From the NCBI GenBank assembly GCA_029379385.1, contig CM055612.1, positions 6,634,001-6,698,000 of the forward strand: DNA of 64,000 nucleotides. The letters are read 5' to 3'. Below, piece after piece: positions 12,741 through 25,400 of this stretch. Origin of the DNA: Quillaja saponaria. Lineage: Eukaryota; Streptophyta; Magnoliopsida; Fabales; Quillajaceae. Below the pieces are notes generated by a model. The model saw nothing but the letters and a program-made list of their open reading frames with translations. It had not been told where the DNA came from and did no database searches. The stretch's first letter is position 1, and every line of letters begins with the position of its first letter. The translations under genes were made by a program, and so were the position numbers.

Positions 12741-13942
12741 ATGAAGCGGTTCAATAGCTCAGATTCTTCATGTGCTCTAATCTCTACGTGCCCATCACAA
12801 GGTACAATCTCTTTCTCTTCTCTGTTTCAATTTTCTGATACCCTTCTACAGATTCTCCTAAACAAGCTTGACATTTTGTTTACTTTTCTTGCGGGTGGCT
12901 CACTGGCTCTCTTTGTTATTTCAATTTTCCAAAGCAATTTTCTGATACCCTTTTGATAACCCAACACTCTGATTTTGCTTGTTTCTGAATTTTCTTGACC
13001 CTTTACTTCTACTCATTGTCAATGAAGAAGTTATGCATGGTACAGAAAATCATGGTTATAGCAAAGAGTTTCAGTCAATGTTAGATAGCCTAGACCAAGA
13101 AGATTGCAGTAAAGGAACTAGCTTGATCTCAGAGAAGAAACAGCGACTAAACTTTGAACAAGTCGAGGCCTTGGAGAGAAATTTTGAGTTGGAAAACAAG
13201 CTAAACCCAGAGAGGAAGTTGAAATTGGCTGAAGAATTAGGCCTGCAACCTCGACAGATTGCTATTTGGTTTCAAAACCGCAGAGCCCGTTGGAAGACTA
13301 AGCAGTTGGAGAGAGATTATGGCCTCCTTAAAGCCAATTATGATGCATTAAAGCTTGATTACAATAATCTTGAGCAAGAGAAAAAATCTCTCGCTGAAAA
13401 GGTATTCAATTCAATTGTATAAATTAGTCAAATTTTCAAGTTCCTTTATTATAAACATTTTTTCTCAAAATGTATCAATTTGGCCATTTGGGTTGCAGCT
13501 AGGAGAGTTGAAAGCAAAACTTTTCAGAGGAATCCCAGAAAGCAATGACTCTGTTAAAGAAGAATCTCCCATTTCAGAGTCAGATAACAATAACAATAAC
13601 AATAGGGAGCAACAGAGCAAGAACAAAGATTCATTATGTGAGAAGGAAGGGGTTATAATTTATGGGAAGTTCAAAAATGGGTTATCTGATAGTGATTTAA
13701 ATGGAATAGTGAAGGAAGAAAGCAATATGAATTCTGAATTTTCTTTTGCTGGGTCATTTTCTTGTTCAAATCCAGGAATGAATTGGAACTGGCTACAACT
13801 ATCTGATTCAAGAGAGAACACAAGTAAAGGGTGTCATCAACCCCAGTTTTTGAGGATGGAAGAACAGACTTTGTTTGAGTCCAGCAGTTTCCTTTCAGTT
13901 GATCAAGCTCCCACCCTTCAATGGTACTTCCCTGAGCAATGA
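12741..13942 (+). CDS. HD-Zip class I homeodomain-leucine zipper transcription factor (ATHB5/6/16 type)
   Basis: This is a plant-specific nuclear transcription factor; HD-Zip I proteins bind CAATNATTG sites as dimers and often act in ABA, drought or light responses. Exons: 12741-12801, 13028-13401, 13499-13942, giving 292 aa. Visible features: an N-terminal MKRFNSSDS segment and [10 protein letters not shown] typical of the ATHB5/6/16 group; a homeodomain at about 56-113 with recognition helix [14 protein letters not shown]; a leucine zipper at about 114-155 (heptad leucines in LERDYGLL to LAEKLGEL); an Asn-rich and Ser-rich middle; and a C-terminal [11 protein letters not shown] tail typical of the subgroup's activation motif. 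The second acceptor is uncertain by a few bases (13028 chosen, phase fits). The assignment to this subgroup is inference from these segments. Confidence 0.93.
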
Positions 13943-16260
13943 GAAAGTCTCATAATCCAATCGCAAAATTCATTTCCTCTTAAAGAATAATATTTTATTT
14001 AAAAAGACATTTGTAATTTAGTAGCGGGTGATAGTAGCAACTTGCTACTGGTCTATTTTCTGAAAAATTCAATTAGTATTAAAAAGCCTTATTACAAGTT
14101 TCTTACCCATTAGTATCATATTATGTGATTGATGATATTTGGTTATTCTTGAGCTAGAACTGAAAGTCCAAAGGCCAAAGGGGCAACAGAGACTGACTTA
14201 TGGTTCTTCTTCAAAAACAAACAATCTTGACAGATAACAAAACAGTGTAAGAGTGAGTTTGATAATGATATAACTTTCAAAAAATTAAAATAGATTTCAG
14301 CTACGTAAAAACAGTTATGTAAAAAAAAATATTTTTAAAACATAATTAATCAAACAATTTTTGCATGCACTTTTAAAAAAACCACATAATTTTCTTAAAA
14401 TATATTACCAACCTCAGTTTAAATTTGGAGTACCATATATCCCAAGCTCTGTTCAAAATGGTAACACTTTCTAAAGCAACATTAGAACTACGTTACACAG
14501 ACTAAACTTCACACTGTAGATTTCACCCACCAATTCAGCTAGAAAGTAAGGAACTAAAAAAAGGCAAATGCAAGCTTTCAATGCCCCCATTGTATAAATA
14601 GTCAAATACCCCACGATAAAAAAAGAAGAGTAATAATAAGAAAAACCACCCAACATGTGAAAGAAAAAATTCAGCTTAAGCTAACCATTCAACAAGGACC
14701 TGAAGTTAATTGACGGGGAAGATACAACTTGATTGTCTTCTACGTTTGCCAGCTTATAACTAGAATCCCGCTTTTGGTACGTGGGGTTTGCAATATCTGT
14801 CAATTCATAACATATTTATGCATATAAAGAATATGTAAGAGATGAAAATTTGTTTTATTGATTATGTTTTGTATTATTAACATTGATTATGTTTTGTATT
14901 ATTAAGATTTAATTTTAAAAATGATTTGACTTGGACCGATATAATTTTTCGTCCCAATATAATTGTAATTGTTCTTCTCACTTTTTGATACAAATATTTG
15001 AATTTTTTTTTGTTTGAGAAGAGATAATAATGTTTGAATTACTCTCATTTGTAAAAGAAAATTTTGCCATGAGAGGCCGAATCACATACATCATTATAGA
15101 ACAATAGCATATTTATAGAACTTGATTGTCTTCTATCCCAACCAACTTATAATTAGAATCTCTTTCACATGTAATGTTTTGTATAATATAGATTGAGATT
15201 AATAGATCATGATATAGTTGCGTAGAAATGTAAAGAAATTAAAATTCAATGTTGTTTGATAAGATATTTTGTACAACAAGTGGATTACAAACAATTAATT
15301 AATCGGAGACAATTAGAGCATTGAATAGCAAATTGATATTGGATGTTTTGCGAGAATTAATGGAAGGAGTAGGGTCTGAAGTTATGTAGGTGGGTTGAAG
15401 AAACTTGAAAGGTCTCTTTTCCTACTTTTCTTTTTTCCATGATGAGTGAGAAAGAGACAGAAAAAAAGCAGGTATTACACTTTAGCTCTGATCCCAATTA
15501 GTCTAGCTTGTGTCAGTCTGTGGGACACTTGGTGTTTCATTTTCATCCATCTTTGACTGCTGAGGCCCCCCTATACGTGCATGGAATCTTGGCTAGCCTC
15601 CTCTCCCTTGGGTAACTACTAAGTGCAACTCTCTTCTCTTGAATTCAAAATCACAACGCAAACACAAACACAAACACAAACAAACAACCTTTCTGCCCTT
15701 TCCCAAATCCCTACGAGTAGCGGGACAGGTGGAGGCATTATCCATTTTAATAACTGAGAGATCTCTTATATTAACATCAGGAATTTGAATATGTAATAAA
15801 ATAATTTTGAAGAAAAATAATTACAAATCTTAAATAAGATTACATTTATATTAAAAAAAAATAACGATATTAGTGAAAAATAAATAAAGAAGGTAAAGAT
15901 ATTAGTAAAAAATAAAGAAAAAAATAGAGATGCATTTTTTTATAAAAAAAAATATATATATATATTTTATTATATAACACAATAAACAATTTAAAATATT
16001 GGGAAATTTTATTTTAAAAAAAACGAAAAATGTAGATAAAACTAAAGAAGATCAATGGAGAGGAGAGAGAAATGTAATAATATAATTATAGTAATTTAAC
16101 TTTCATTTATTTATTGAAGGGCAAGTTAGTTAGCTTAAATAAAAAAGTGATGTGTCGTTAATATGAATAATTCATTTTTATTTTAATCAAGTAAAATGTT
16201 AAATTCTATTTAGTATATAAATTTATACACTCACTTTAAATGTTAAATTTGTCCATTGAA
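13943..16260. other. AT-rich intergenic DNA after the HD-Zip gene
   Basis: No gene is visible. The stretch holds the HD-Zip 3' UTR, a 25-bp-period tandem repeat at 14857-14905, an ACAAAC microsatellite at about 15660-15687, and long AT-rich low-complexity DNA from about 15740. Short minus-strand open frames (for example 14471-14656) have no recognisable content. Confidence 0.5.
14857..14905. repeat. tandem duplication, two identical 24-bp copies
   Basis: The 24-bp unit that starts ATTGATTATG and ends GTATTATTAA occurs at 14857-14880 and again at 14882-14905, separated by one base. The copies are identical, so the duplication is recent. It lies in intergenic DNA with no visible function. Confidence 0.85.
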
Positions 16261-16291
16261 TTTTGGAGCTGGATTTTCGAAAAATTGTATT

Positions 16292-16382
16292 TGGGCCCCT
16301 TTTTAAAAGAAAAAAAATTATGGGCCAAGAGAGGTAGGCCATTTCTCAATTTGTGGGCTGAAAGTACTATTAGATCGGCCCA
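16292..16382. promoter_or_regulatory. cluster of four site II-type TGGGCY motifs upstream of mL41
   Basis: TGGGCC at 16292, TGGGCC at 16321, TGGGCT at 16354 and GGCCCA (the reverse form) at 16377 lie within 91 bp, just before the likely 5' UTR of the mL41 gene. Site II elements are bound by TCP factors and are enriched in promoters of nuclear genes for mitochondrial and ribosomal proteins. The motifs are seen directly; the role is inferred from that knowledge. Confidence 0.6.
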
Positions 16383-16513
16383 TGAGATGTAATTGGTAAG
16401 AAAACTAAAAAACCCCTTTGCACATCGCTCTCCAGTCCGGTAGTTCCTCTTCTTTGGTTTTCATTACCCTCGTCGACGACTGTAGGTGATTCCGGTCTTC
16501 ACTTTCGTTCACG

Positions 16514-17198
16514 GTAAGCCTTTCGCTCTCTATGTTCATTTCTGTTTTCACACTCAAAGCAGCACACACACGAAGCCTTAGCTGCAAGCCTGCAACTTCT
16601 TCCTTATTCTTTTACTTAGCCCCCTGAAAGCTCAAGCTTTGTTGTCATGTAAATTGGGATTGGTCTGCAAGTTCTCTGAAAATTTTCCAATTGTTAGTGA
16701 ATCGTGACAGTGTCCCTTTTAGGATGATATATATAAAAATGGGTGCCTCCCAGAACCATGTCTCAATATTTAATTCAGGGAATGAATTGGATTTCTTCGA
16801 ACCCGAAGAAAACTTGTATATCTTGTGGCCAAATCGCCAAGTTAAAGAGGTTATTGCTGCTAAAATGAAAAACAGCGGCATAGTTGATTTGTCAATAACT
16901 AAATGTATACAGGTTGATTGAGTCAACAACAATTAGAGTTTATTAAGAAAGCTTGGATATCATTATAAAGGATCAGAATAAATTCTCTTTTTTCTGTCTT
17001 TTTGGTGGCTTATTTTTTGCATCCGAAGCATGATATAATGCATCATTCTTTCTTTCTTTCTTTCTTTCTTTTTTTTAAGAATCTTCAAAGTTGATGTCGG
17101 TTAAAAATTTAAATTAGTTTAGTTTTAATGCTTGTAGGCAGTATGATATTTCCCTAAAATTTATGTATTTGTCAATGTTTCGCATTCTTGTTTATCAG
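16514..17198 (+). other. putative 5' UTR intron of the mL41 gene
   Basis: The donor is ACG|gtaagc at 16514 and the acceptor is tatcag ending at 17198. Inside, 16691-16921 is open on the plus strand for 76 codons and an overlapping minus-strand frame is open for 95 codons; neither resembles a known protein. A TTTC microsatellite lies at about 17047-17070. The boundaries are inferred from splice signals only. Confidence 0.45.
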
Positions 17199-17228
17199 GT
17201 AAATTTTTCCTTTGTAAAAGGTGAGAAG

Positions 17229-19863
17229 ATGCCTTTGGGGCTAATATTAGGGATAGGTAGGGCAATGCGGAGGAAGCGGACATCATCACTTGACATTCTG
17301 TCATCAAAACGTGCCCCACGAGATTACTACAAGGGAAAAAATTGCAAGCCCACTGGTTTCCACACTAATAAAGGTTTGGTCACTAACTTACCTCAAATGC
17401 ACATCACTTGCCAGTAAAATGCATTGCAATTAACTATTGACATTTGAATTTAAAGTTCAATATAACAAGCTGCAGCTTTCTAGATTTTATGGATGTGTTG
17501 GTTGTTAAAGTGACAGTTAGGATGAGGAAAGGACAATAGCAGAATTATGATTCTTAAAATAAAAAGCAAAGTCAACTTAAAAACATAAAGGGATATGATT
17601 TGTGCTTTTGTTTTTTGTATTCAAGATATAAACTATAAATACATCAATTAGATTGCTATTAAAGCTGCAAATGACTTCAAAAAATTAAACACTTACCCTC
17701 TTTTGATAATGCTTATTTGGGGTGCTTGTGTAGCCATCAGCTATGATGCCCGTTCCTTGCTGCAGTAATGGAAGGAAAGAGCCATGGTAATCTTTGAGGT
17801 GGTGTTGAAGGTCTGCTTATATACCTGCCTGTTTAAGTGACGGCATATTTTCCCATTAAGCAAGTAAAAAAAATGCTCATCGCAAGCCCTTTTGATTAGT
17901 TAGGACCATAGTTACCTAGTACACGGAACAATATGGTACATAGAATGGAAACGTCACTTATCCCGGAACATGATACGATAGGGGTAGGCTTATTCAGATC
18001 ACTTATGTAATAATTTCATATATATATATATAATTATTTTTAGATAATTAAACATATAAGCATAATAGAAAATGAAAACTTGGGCGTCCACTCTCCATCC
18101 TGAAGAAAAGGAGAGACAACAACATGGCTGCAGAAGGAAAAAATTTGCAGTTCATAAAAGATTTTGGTTGTGGGTTGTCTAGATAAATTTTTTTCCTGTT
18201 GATTTATGATTTTGTTTGTTCCATCTCTGGTTTTCATGATCGGAATTCTGAAAGTAGTATTCCAGGTCGAAAGGGATCCTCGTTTGGGATTGAAGGATCT
18301 AGTTCGTAAGTTGATACCTAAGTAGGGATCTCTAGTAACTTAGGTTAGGACCATATAGGAAGCTGGCTATTCTTTAATGTTATATCAAAAAGAGCTGAAT
18401 GAATGTTAAAATATTTTATTTTTTAACCAACAGCCTTATTGATCATATTATGAGAATTTTCTCATTTTGTGGCCTCTGATTTCTGGGATGCGCAACATTC
18501 GTCAAGTTCATGTTCCTTTTTTTCGAATCCATATTCCAGTCATGTAAACTGAAGTGCTAAATATGTCATGTAGATATTTACTTTGGTGATTTTTGTGGTA
18601 GAAGTAATTAATGACATATGTTAAACAAGTTGCTTGGAGATATTGCATCGGGGGAATCCAAAGTTGCTTGAGGATAAGAATTTTAGTAGTTGATCATGAT
18701 AACAGAATGTTGTGCTGGAAAAAATATTCTGAACTAAGTATGGGTTGGATCAAGTGTAATTATAAGAAGGAAACAAAAGGAGGTGACATCTATGGGGATG
18801 TGGTCTACCTAGTTTAGCTTGTGTTGCTGTTAAGACTGCAGAGTTAGCTAAGACAACCCTTATTGAAGATTGTTTCACTTTCACAAGTTTTCGATCATTG
18901 AGTAGTTCTCTGTGATTCCAATTATTTGGATTGTTGGATTCCATTGGTGGAGCATTCGAATCTGATTTGCTGCTCTAATACATGTCAGAGAACTCTTAGA
19001 TCCATCATTCCATTGTCATAGGCACATTTTTCTTAGTTTTAAAGTGATTCTCATTCTGATTGCTGCCTTTTTAGGCTGAAGTTGCAGGCATGAAATGCAG
19101 GGATTTTGTTTGATGAATATTCTTATCCTATATCCATGAATTGCATTGGTATCTTTAAAGGAAATAGTTCAAAACTTTATCCTATAATTGTTTGATTATC
19201 TGTTCTCTCAATAAATATACAATTTACTTCAGGTGGTTATGTGGTGCAGCAAGAGAAATTGCCAAACTATGTAGTCCCCGATTTAACCGATTTTAAGGTA
19301 CTTATATTCCACTTATTTTTCACACCAATATATTATCTTCTATTCATGGGTTGTTTCTTTGCTTTTCTTTAATCACACTATTGACATCTATTCCTAAGAT
19401 TTTGGTAAGTACTCCCTTACTGAATTTTTGAGCATTTCATCATTAAACATTATTGATTTCTTCGAGATCTTTATTAGAGTAGTTCTGCTCTATCGTTATT
19501 ACTTGGCTTGAACTTCGTGTTCATGCAAATAGGCCAAACTTGAACTTATGGTTTGCAACTTGTGATGGGGGATAGGATTTTGCTACTCTTCCTATTTATT
19601 GTGCCCCCTCCCCAAAAATAGAAAAGAAAAAAAGGAAAACCCAATCATCGTGTTGGTTATGTGTTATTACGGATTCGACTCTCCACAAAAATGTTTAAGT
19701 TTAGAAAAAGTATGAACTCGCCATATTATTTTTCAGCATTATACATAAGTCTACAAATTTAGTGCTGATTCACATTCTCTATACTTTCATGCAGCTCAAA
19801 CCATATGTATCTCAGTGCCCTAGGGAAGTTAAGACTACCGAGGTTTCTGAAACACCAAAATGA
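17229..19863 (+). CDS. mitochondrial large-subunit ribosomal protein mL41 (MRP-L27 family)
   Basis: This is a structural protein of the mitochondrial ribosome large subunit. Exons: 17229-17373, 19233-19297, 19795-19863, joining to 92 aa. The product begins MPLGLILGIGRAMRRKR, contains GFHTNKGGYVVQQEKLPNYV and ends PREVKTTEVSETPK. That matches plant mL41 proteins over their whole length, with the basic N-terminus expected for mitochondrial import. A 5' UTR exon at about 16420-16513 with a gtaagc donor at 16514 and an acceptor near 17198 is likely, so the start codon is in the second exon. The two coding introns are 1859 and 497 nt. Upstream TGGGCY motifs fit a mitochondrial ribosomal gene. Confidence 0.9.
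17374..19232 (+). other. long first coding intron of the mL41 gene
   Basis: The intron runs from gtttgg at 17374 to cag before 19233. I see no independent gene in its 1.86 kb. A short TA-repeat tract lies at about 18017-18032. Open frames at 18040-18237, 18611-18817 and 18750-18944 have no recognisable content. Confidence 0.5.
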
Positions 19864-21920
19864 GCAGATAGAGTAAGGAGTATCCGATCATTTCCTTCAC
19901 TTTGTAATTGGCAAAATGTTTTGAGGGAGCATAAGTTTTCAGAATTAGTCTATCTATTCCTTGATTGTTCTGATTTTTTTCTTGTTTTAAGTATTTTTCA
20001 GATAGTTGTTGAGTAACATCAATGTATAATTTTTCCAACCCATTGTTTGATTTATCTCCTTTTAATCAACTGTCATCCACTATTACCATTTGAGCTAAAC
20101 TTGGGTGGCAAGAGATTCCTTCTGTATATAGGTTATGTCATGGTAAGTAAATGTCCCTTCTTATGAACCCCACGAGAGCTTGATTTCATATCCTTGGATT
20201 GACACCCCTAGCAGGGTTGGGATCTAAAAGATATGGACTCTAGACATGACATGATAGTATGACACAGACACAACAACCGAATAAAGCTAAAAACATGTTA
20301 TATGACATCTTTAAAAACAGTGTCTTAGTATCGTGTCAAAGAGTCTGTAAACATGTCTCATACAAGGAAATACAATATTAACTAAGGGTGTTGTGCTCTA
20401 ACATAATACAAATACTAATTAGCAGTATTTGCTCTTGACATGTCGATATCTTGCAAACCCAGGATCTCAGTTTGATTGCAAGAGAGAATTGAAGAAGCGA
20501 ATTTCTATAGTGAAGTATTTAAGTAGTTGGCAAGTCTGTCTTTGAGGTGAAATTGTTGAGGTATTAGTATGAGTTGTAGATTGATGCGAATATCACTAAA
20601 ATAGTTAGTTGACAAGAGAGATTCTGCTCATCCGTTTTACCTTCCCATTGCTCAATTCGCTGGCAATTCTGAGCTTCAATGCTGGGTTGGCATTAGTATG
20701 ATGACAAGGGAATCCACTTTGCCGTTGTTTGCAGAAGTAGAGCAAAGTAAGGTAATGGTAATTGGACCTCGGATCTTGCATTGCTAAGTACGGAAAGTTG
20801 GTGTGTAATGTTGGACTTTTCTCATTAGGACCCACTAGCACTACCACTACCGGTTCCACAACCACAACCATTTTCACACAATGTCTCTAGGACGGAGGAA
20901 CCTGGTTTTTCTCTAGTTACTTAGGGACGAGTTTGATTTAATTTTAAGCAGTAAATTATAGTTCTAGATGTTGTTTGATTGTAATTTAATTTTTTGAAGT
21001 ATTGTTTGGATGATCTTAAGAATTATAGTTGTAAACAATAGTTTGAGATGCTATTTGATTTGTTTGGTATGTTACTAAAAAGAATATTCATCAATAATAT
21101 TATAAAATTATTATTAAAAAAAACCCCTATTCATTAAATTTTTTGTTTTTTTGAACTGACCGTTGTATTCAATTTTTTAAAAAAAATTATCATTTATTTG
21201 TAAATAAAAATGGTTATTAGGAATATATTTATAAAAATAAATAAATTAATTAAAGGCTGCCATTACTTTGTGATTTTTAATTTTAAGAAGAAAAAGAAAA
21301 ATAAGAGGTAATCAGCTGGTTTGGAAGTCCAAACCAAACGTGTCGATTTTTTTATTTATCTTTTCAATTTTAAAGTCGAAAAGAAAAAAAAAATTTCTAA
21401 GTGGTTTGTTGGATTTATGGTAAACAAAAAGAAGAGGTAACTATAAAGAAAAAAAGAAAAAAGAAAAATCTACCAGCCCATTGCATGGCACCGTTTCATT
21501 GGCTATACTAAAAGAACCCAGTTAACAACTGCAAGAAATAATTAATAAAATTTTCTTAGAAAATAAATAAATTAATAATTTCCTATACAAAACGGCTACG
21601 TTTCCTCCCTTTGAATTTGATTTGGTCCACGCCAAGTCGCCTCCCTTTTTCTTTTTTACTTGCGCTTACCTGGACCTTTCCACAATTTTTGCCACTCTCA
21701 CAAGCATAACAACCACCGACTTAACCAGTGGGCCCCATCCCATCTGCTTCATCACAACCGTATATTTATTCCTCCATCATTCCAACTAACTTTTCAAACT
21801 CACAAACTGTCAAAAAGACCAAGTTTTGATTTTAATTTTAAGAACCACCAAAGAAGCTCACAAGAACTATCAAGGAAACGACACACACCCTTATAAAAAT
21901 AAAAAATAAAAAAAGGAAAC
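19864..21920. other. intergenic DNA between mL41 and the OCTOPUS-like gene
   Basis: The first few hundred bases are the mL41 3' UTR. A 90-codon minus-strand frame at 20605-20877 (valine-rich start, several cysteines) is not recognised and has no splice or promoter support. From about 20930 the sequence is very AT-rich. The final part (about 21650 onward) is probably promoter and leader of the next gene. Confidence 0.45.

Positions 21921-21955
<35 letters not shown>
21920..21955. repeat. compound (CA)n(TA)n microsatellite in the leader of the next gene
   Basis: A short CA run passes into about 12 TA units ending at about 21955, 34 bp before the start codon at 21989. If transcribed, it lies in the 5' UTR and could vary in length between individuals. 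Confidence 0.85.
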
Positions 21956-21988
21956 GCCCATCACCAACTTGGCCACACATACAGCACC

Positions 21989-22471
21989 ATGAAGAACTTG
22001 GCAGCAAACCTAAGAAGACCGTCAAAGAAGGCAGCCGGCCGGTCCAAAATGGACGGTCGTTGCAAGAAGCACCCGAAACACCTGCAATCACCGGGTGTTT
22101 GTTCTCTTTGTTTGAGGGAAAGACTTGCTCAACTATCTACTCCTAGTTCATGTAGCTCACGTCGACCCTCTAATATGACAGCTGGTTCATCTTCTCCTTC
22201 TTCTTTATCGTCCTACTATTCGTCTACTTCGGCTTCTTCTTGTGCTTCTCCCATGCAACGATACGATTTTGAAGGAAAGGGAAGTAGTTCGAATAAGTCG
22301 ATGATGTTTTTGTTAACAAATGGGAAACATGCATTTACAAAGAGTAGGTCATTGGCTTTTGATAATAGAAATAATAACAAAGGTGGCTTTTGGTTCAATT
22401 TGCTTCATCCTACAAGGAAGAGAAGGGAGGAGCCTCATCAATTGGTGCCCTCTAGAACGCTTAGACTGTAG
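21989..22471 (+). CDS. small OCTOPUS-like cysteine-motif protein of unknown function
   Basis: A single-exon gene of 160 aa. Residues 23-46 carry DGRCKKHPKHLQ followed by GVCSLCLRERL, the Cys/His motif also seen at the N-terminus of OCTOPUS/UPF0503 (DUF740) proteins and in small plant proteins with no assigned function. After it come a serine-rich low-complexity stretch (about 50-88), a middle with KSRSLAFD, a GGFWFNLL block and a basic C-terminus ending SRTLRL. No signal peptide or membrane segment is visible, and the N-terminus is lysine- and arginine-rich. It is far shorter than OCTOPUS itself, so it may be a truncated relative sharing only the motif. The start at 21989 gives the full motif and is the first ATG in frame. 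Confidence 0.75.
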   Translation: MKNLAANLRRPSKKAAGRSKMDGRCKKHPKHLQSPGVCSLCLRERLAQLSTPSSCSSRRPSNMTAGSSSPSSLSSYYSSTSASSCASPMQRYDFEGKGSSSNKSMMFLLTNGKHAFTKSRSLAFDNRNNNKGGFWFNLLHPTRKRREEPHQLVPSRTLRL

Positions 22472-25400
22472 ACTTCATTAATGATGGTTTTTTGTTTTTA
22501 CTATTTATTCTTTCAATTGATTACGGTGTTGGTTAGGCTTTTATTTTTTATATTTAAATTTGTGAACAAAGAAAAAGAAAGCATGGAAGGCAGCATATGA
22601 TAAAGTAGAAAGAATACATTATTGCAAGCATATGTGTAGACAGTATTGTGTAAATATAAATATACTTGAATGTGCTGTAATACTTCACTTTCGGGATCAT
22701 GATCAAAGAGATCTAATTACACATTTTGTTCTTGTTTCTTTTTATCCTAAAATAAAAGAGTAGTTCAATTTGACAAGAGTGATGAATTTTGTATATTTAA
22801 TCATATTTTGGATCAATATTTTTTTATAATGTTATTACACGCGTTAAATATAAACAAAGACAATGAAACTCTATTTGAATATGTCATAGAATTCATTCGA
22901 GACACGAGCAAAATTCAAATTAAAAATTCTTATCATACACAATAAGTAATTATTTTTAAGAATCTTATTTGATTGATATATACTGAGCAACAAACTATAG
23001 TCAATTAAATGTTTGGAGATTTATCTTGTGCCATAAAGGTTGTAACATTCGTTCAAATAAAATACTTTATATTTGTTGTTTTTGCACTGTTAAGAAGAAT
23101 TAAATTTTGTTTCCATCTATATGAGATTTAAGACAAATATTGAGAATGTGAAAGCTGGCTTGACTTGGCTTGGAATTTCTTGAGGTAGCACATTGTGTTG
23201 AATTTGAAATATTGAATAGTCTAGTCCACGATGTTTGGGTCAGAGATTTAGAATTTTCATACGGCATGCAAATTAAGCTAGACACGATGAGAAAGGAAAA
23301 GAAAACCCTACGTGACAGCTTGTTATTATTAAAACAACCCCGTGGCCCTCTACTACATATTCTTGGCAATTTCCTTCAGGTTGTAAAGTTCAGACTGTTA
23401 GGTTGGCATGAGCACGAGGACATTGAAAGAGAATATATATATTTTTTTTTGTCTTTTCAAATTTCAATGGGTTGGATTTCTCTGTCTCTCTGATCCAATG
23501 TAAAGAGTAAGAAAGACAAAGAGAGAGAAGAATAGGAACCAAACTACTTGGTAACTTCCTCAGCAATAGTGAGCATTAATTCCAAAGTATTTAGGTAAGT
23601 GTTCCACATGTACCACACTAATCTTTTTTTCTCCTTTCACTTTCATTTTGATGTCTTGAATTGTACTATTAAACTTGAAGGATTTTCCACTTTTGGAGGC
23701 TTCGTGTTCAAACTATAAGCTGGAATTCAGGAGAGATGTTAATGCCAAGAGGAAAGTATATTATTTATTTATTTGGCTCGGAAAAAAACTGAAAAATTTA
23801 TAAATTATATAATAAAGGATAATTCTCTCTTTTTTAATAAATTTTTCATTCTAGCTAGGCGAATCTAATATTTAATTTCAAGTTCTTAGTATATAATACT
23901 AAAATATTTTACCTGTTCTCAACTTACACTAGCTTCAAAGATACATATTTTATATTGCAACTAGAACCGTTGTGTTTATATAAACAAATTTGTATTTATT
24001 AATAAAAAATAATCAAATTTTGCTGTAAATTGTTAGCATCAATCTATATCAATTTTAAACAATAGTATACTTTTTTATTGTAAGTCAACAATTATTCTGC
24101 CAATTTGTTTCTATTATGTTACTAACTTGTACAAAATCATATGTTTCCATTTAGATTTTAATTAGTGTGTTGTTCACGAATTTTTTTTAATCTTTTTGTT
24201 GTTAATACTCATTTTTCTTTAATTACTAATTTTGAATATTATTATTACACATTTTATCGTAAATAATTAATCAACTGCTGATTTGTTTCTTAGCAAACAT
24301 TTCACTATAAAATGTCAATTTATCAATTTACTTGTTATTCACCTTACACTATAAAATCCTAATCCCAAAAGAAATAAGTTAGGTTAAGACTGAGTATGCA
24401 TCGGAATTGGATACCAAATAATTTTGTTTATAGCACTTCTTTGGTGTTTGTTCTTTTGATGGACCGGGGCATCCTTCTGCAGTACTGGACCGTAAATTTG
24501 GGCAGGCCAGCTCACTCCACAATTAGCCCAGTTACTAATACCATCGGTACAAAGCTAATTGGGTTGAAATGTTGTGGTCGGAATGAAATTCACAAAAATA
24601 ATGAGAAATAAGCGTGGCAATAATCGGATTATAACCCAATTTAAATTGATCGATTTGAATATTAAAATAAAATTTGAAAATTAATAAATAGGTTTGTAGT
24701 ATATAAAATTCAGTCAAATTCAAGTTCAAATTAGGCTTATTGTCTAATTTTTCTTAATTTTTTATGTGTTTATTTACAATCAATCCGCACATAATTAAAC
24801 CTAACATATAATAATCCAATATTTTTGGGTTTACATAAATAAATAATAAATTGAAAATTAAAAAGTGTAAAATGATAGAACTGATATGTTATTGGAGCAA
24901 GAATGGTGTCTCTTATTTAAAAAATAATTATTGTGATCATATATATTATTATTATTATTTTATATTGTAAATGCTCGAACTCGACCCTAAAAATAAGAAA
25001 GCAAATAACAATGACTTAACCTAAGCTCTCAGTCTACATATCACTTATTTTACTAACCAGTCAGGCTGTTTTGTATTTATCATTATAGAATAGCAAGGGC
25101 AACTCCTTCATAAATTGTACCACAAAATTAGACATATGGCAAAGTTTCATTAAAGGGAAATATATAGTATAGATCCTCATCATATTTCCACCACAACCCA
25201 TAGACTAATTAAGTTCCATCTGTTTTCTCATCACTCAAAAGGTGGTCCTTTCCTTACTCAAATGGGAATATATGCATGGGATGGTTGGTTTCTGGCATTG
25301 AATGCTTGAAGTTTCTTTTATTATGATTGCAATGTCTAGGTCTTGGTCAACTCGACCTGTCCAAAATTCCATAAAACCTACCTAACTAGAGAGAAATTAA

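Noticed and set aside
20605..20877. 90-codon minus-strand frame
   Set aside because: No recognisable motif, no splice partners, valine run near the start; kept only as intergenic description.
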